8,134 nt of DNA from Pseudomonadales bacterium. GTDB lineage: Bacteria > Pseudomonadota > Gammaproteobacteria > Pseudomonadales > UBA3067. Where the stretch lies: positions 1 through 8,134 of the forward strand of contig JAESUE010000121.1 in NCBI GenBank assembly GCA_016763235.1, in the 5' to 3' direction. Positions 6,524 through 8,134 of the stretch are shown here, one piece after another; the stretch's first letter is position 1; each line of letters starts with the position of its first letter. The translations under genes and the position numbers were made by a program. The notes beneath the pieces were generated by a model. That model worked only from the letters and a program-made list of their open reading frames with translations, had not been told where the DNA came from and did not search any database.

Positions 6524-6850
6524 TCAGATTTGCACCTGAATAGCCCCATTCTCTACTTTAACGGGGTAGGTTCCCAGCTGCACCGATTCGTCTTCCAAAC
6601 ATTTCCCAGTGCTCAAGACAAAGTGCTGCTTGTAAACTGGAGCCGCAACGACAATTTCACCTTTAATATCGCCAAGCAAACCTCGAGAAAGCACGTTGGC
6701 TTTACTGAATGGATCATAGTTATCAATGGCGTAAAGCTCTTCGCTCTCGCCAAGACGGAATATGGCCACCTGCTTTTCATTCACCAAGGCACAAACACCG
6801 CTATCAGGTAAAACTTGTTCTAATTGACAAACTTCTAACCACTTGCTCAT
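6524..6850 (-). CDS. nirD: Nitrite reductase (NADH) small subunit NirD
   Basis: This 108-residue protein has the Rieske-like fold of NirD, the small partner of NirB in NADH-dependent reduction of nitrite to ammonium in the cytoplasm. Recognisable family features are the N-terminal WLEVCQLEQVLPDSGVCALV, the QVAIFRL strand, ELYAIDNYDPFSKANVLSRG and APVYKQHFVLSTGKCLED. The Cys/His pairs that bind 2Fe-2S in true Rieske proteins are absent (for example, ID-NYDP and APVYKQHF lack the CxH and CxxH motifs), as is normal for NirD. The ATG at 6850 has AAGGTG 6 bases upstream, overlapping the nirB stop. An in-frame GTG at 6859 would add three residues but removes that site. The gene starts 10 bases after nirB, so the two are coupled. 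Confidence 0.95.
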   Translation of the reverse strand: MSKWLEVCQLEQVLPDSGVCALVNEKQVAIFRLGESEELYAIDNYDPFSKANVLSRGLLGDIKGEIVVAAPVYKQHFVLSTGKCLEDESVQLGTYPVKVENGAIQVQI

Positions 6851-6856
6851 TGTTTT

Positions 6857-6862
6857 CACCTT
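6857..6862 (-). promoter_or_regulatory. nirD: nirD ribosome binding site overlapping the nirB stop
   Basis: AAGGTG on the minus strand shares two bases with the nirB TAA (6863-6861) and lies 6 bases before the ATG at 6850. It decides for that ATG over the GTG at 6859, which is inside the site itself, and suggests NirD translation follows ribosomes finishing NirB. Confidence 0.6.
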
Positions 6863-8134
6863 AGGATGTTACTGCTTTTTCTTGTAGGGAGTTTTTTTCT
6901 TCTTCATGAGCGGGGCGAATTTGCTGGCGCTCACGTACAAAGACGACATTGGAGTCTGCTTTTTCGCTGTTCACAAAGTGTGTGAAACGCTGTACGGCCA
7001 CATCATCTTCGATGGTTCGCTTCCATTCACACGCATAGTTATCAATCACAACCTGCATTTCGGCTTCAAGTTGCTCACTGAGGCCCAGGCTATCATTGAT
7101 GATGACATCCTGAAGATAGGCCAAGCCGCCTTCTAGGTTTTCCATCCAAACTGAGGTGCGTTGCAGGCGATCGGCGGTACTGATATAGAACATAAAAAAG
7201 CGGTCGATATACTTAATGAGCGTTTCTTTGTCGAGATCAGAGGCGAATAAATCCCCATGACGAGGTTTCATACCGCCATTACCGCAAACGTACATATTCC
7301 AGCCATTTTCCGTGGCAATGATACCCACGTCTTTGCTTTGGGCCTCGGCGCATTCACGCGTACAACCGGATACAGCCAGTTTCACTTTATGGGGGGAGCG
7401 CAGACCACGGTAACGATGTTCCACTTCAATCGCCAACCCTACACTGTCATCCATGCCGTATCGGCACCAAGTGCTACCGACGCAAGACTTCACGGTACGC
7501 ATAGATTTACCGTAGGCATGGCCCGTTTCAAAACCTGCATCGACCAACTCTTTCCAAATATGGGGAAGTTGATCCACGCGGGCACCAAACATATCAATGC
7601 GTTGGCCACCGGTAATTTTGGTGTAAAGGTCGTATTTTTTAGCCACTTCACCAATAACGATCAAACCTTCGGGCGTAATTTCACCGCCGGGAATACGTGG
7701 TACGACGGAATAAGTGCCGTCTTTCTGCATGTTGGCCAGAAAGTTATCATTGGTATCCTGCAGCGGGGTATTGTCTTTCTCTAGGATGTAGTCATTCCAG
7801 CAGGAAGCCAAGATTGAACCCACGACTGGACGACAAATATCACAACCGTGCCCTTTACCGTGTTTATTGATCAGCTCGCCAAAGCTGCGAATCTCTTCCA
7901 CGCGAACCATGTGATAAAGCTCTTGTCGCGTGTGGTTAAAGTGCTCACAGAGACTGTGGTCAACCTCAACACCGCGCTTTTCCAGCTCAGAATCAAGTAC
8001 TTGTTTTACAAGTGCTGCACACCCGCCACACCCTGTCGCGGCATTGGTAACAGATTTAAGCTCAGCAAGCTCACTCACGCCCCCTTCGATGGCGCAGCAT
8101 ATATCACCTTTGGTGACATTATTACAGGAACAAA
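6861..8134 (-). CDS. nirB: Nitrite reductase (NADH) large subunit NirB, C-terminal half, 5' end off window
   Basis: This is the C-terminal half of NirB, which transfers electrons from NADH through FAD and iron-sulfur centres to siroheme and reduces nitrite to ammonium. The frame runs to the right edge. A GTG at 8078 is not the start, because the upstream codons continue the family sequence (CSCNNVTKGDICCAI, 8132-8088). This and TGCGGC (8032-8015) give the four Cys of the BFD-like 2Fe-2S domain. GCDICRP follows, then the nitrite/sulfite reductase ferredoxin-like half-domain, then the siroheme/4Fe-4S motifs CVGSTWC and CTREC (Cys codons at 7484, 7466, 7364 and 7352). All four cluster ligands are intact. 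The FAD/NADH-binding N-terminal half lies outside the window. About 424 codons are present, and the protein ends in a polar tail. It is co-transcribed with nirD. Assimilatory versus dissimilatory use cannot be told from here. Confidence 0.97.
   Translation of the reverse strand, partial: CSCNNVTKGDICCAIEGGVSELAELKSVTNAATGCGGCAALVKQVLDSELEKRGVEVDHSLCEHFNHTRQELYHMVRVEEIRSFGELINKHGKGHGCDICRPVVGSILASCWNDYILEKDNTPLQDTNDNFLANMQKDGTYSVVPRIPGGEITPEGLIVIGEVAKKYDLYTKITGGQRIDMFGARVDQLPHIWKELVDAGFETGHAYGKSMRTVKSCVGSTWCRYGMDDSVGLAIEVEHRYRGLRSPHKVKLAVSGCTRECAEAQSKDVGIIATENGWNMYVCGNGGMKPRHGDLFASDLDKETLIKYIDRFFMFYISTADRLQRTSVWMENLEGGLAYLQDVIINDSLGLSEQLEAEMQVVIDNYACEWKRTIEDDVAVQRFTHFVNSEKADSNVVFVRERQQIRPAHEEEKNSLQEKAVTS
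7350..7484 (-). other. nirB: NirB siroheme/4Fe-4S ligand motifs
   Basis: This is a family signature of two Cys pairs: C-x5-C (CVGSTWC, 7484-7464) and C-x3-C (CTREC, 7364-7350), the latter continuing as AEAQSKDVG. In this family these four Cys hold the 4Fe-4S cluster, the last also bridging to siroheme iron. All are present, so the reductase domain looks active. Confidence 0.85.

Noticed and set aside
6530..7784. Plus-strand ORFs opposite nirD and nirB, up to 175 codons
   Set aside because: They are shadows of strongly conserved NirB and NirD sequence.
1..8134. CRISPR array, tRNA, rRNA or insertion sequence
   Set aside because: No regularly spaced direct repeats, cloverleaf, rRNA-like sequence or transposase motif was seen on either strand.

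Overview
The window reads as chromosomal DNA of a gammaproteobacterium, possibly a marine one. This rests on a NirB/NirD pair, a VgrG of the usual proteobacterial type VI secretion (T6SS) kind, and moderate-to-low GC by eye. No 16S or other marker is present, so the placement is tentative.

There are two unrelated blocks, both on the minus strand. At the right edge (8134 down to 6524) is the 3' part of nirB, cut by the window end, followed by nirD. These are the siroheme subunit and the small Rieske-fold subunit of NADH-dependent nitrite reductase. A 534-base spacer (6523-5990) follows. It holds stem-loops near the nirD end, a poorly supported small plus-strand ORF and a candidate promoter for the next block.

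The second block (5989 down to 1) is a compact T6SS accessory operon: vgrG, a small three-helix membrane protein, a DUF2169 protein with an acidic linker and a C-terminal pentapeptide-repeat solenoid, and a stand-alone pentapeptide-repeat protein that is still open at the left edge. The gaps after vgrG are 49 and then 4 bases (or an 11-base overlap, depending on start choice) and 17 bases, so the genes are probably co-transcribed and partly translationally coupled.

VgrG is the spike tip of the T6SS. DUF2169 proteins are usually found next to vgrG and PAAR-like genes and are thought to help load cargo on the tip. No toxin domain, PAAR tip, immunity gene or T6SS core gene is visible. If this is an orphan vgrG effector island, its cargo probably lies beyond the left edge. 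The most unusual content is the tandem pair of pentapeptide-repeat proteins, one fused to DUF2169, together with the uncharacterised membrane protein.
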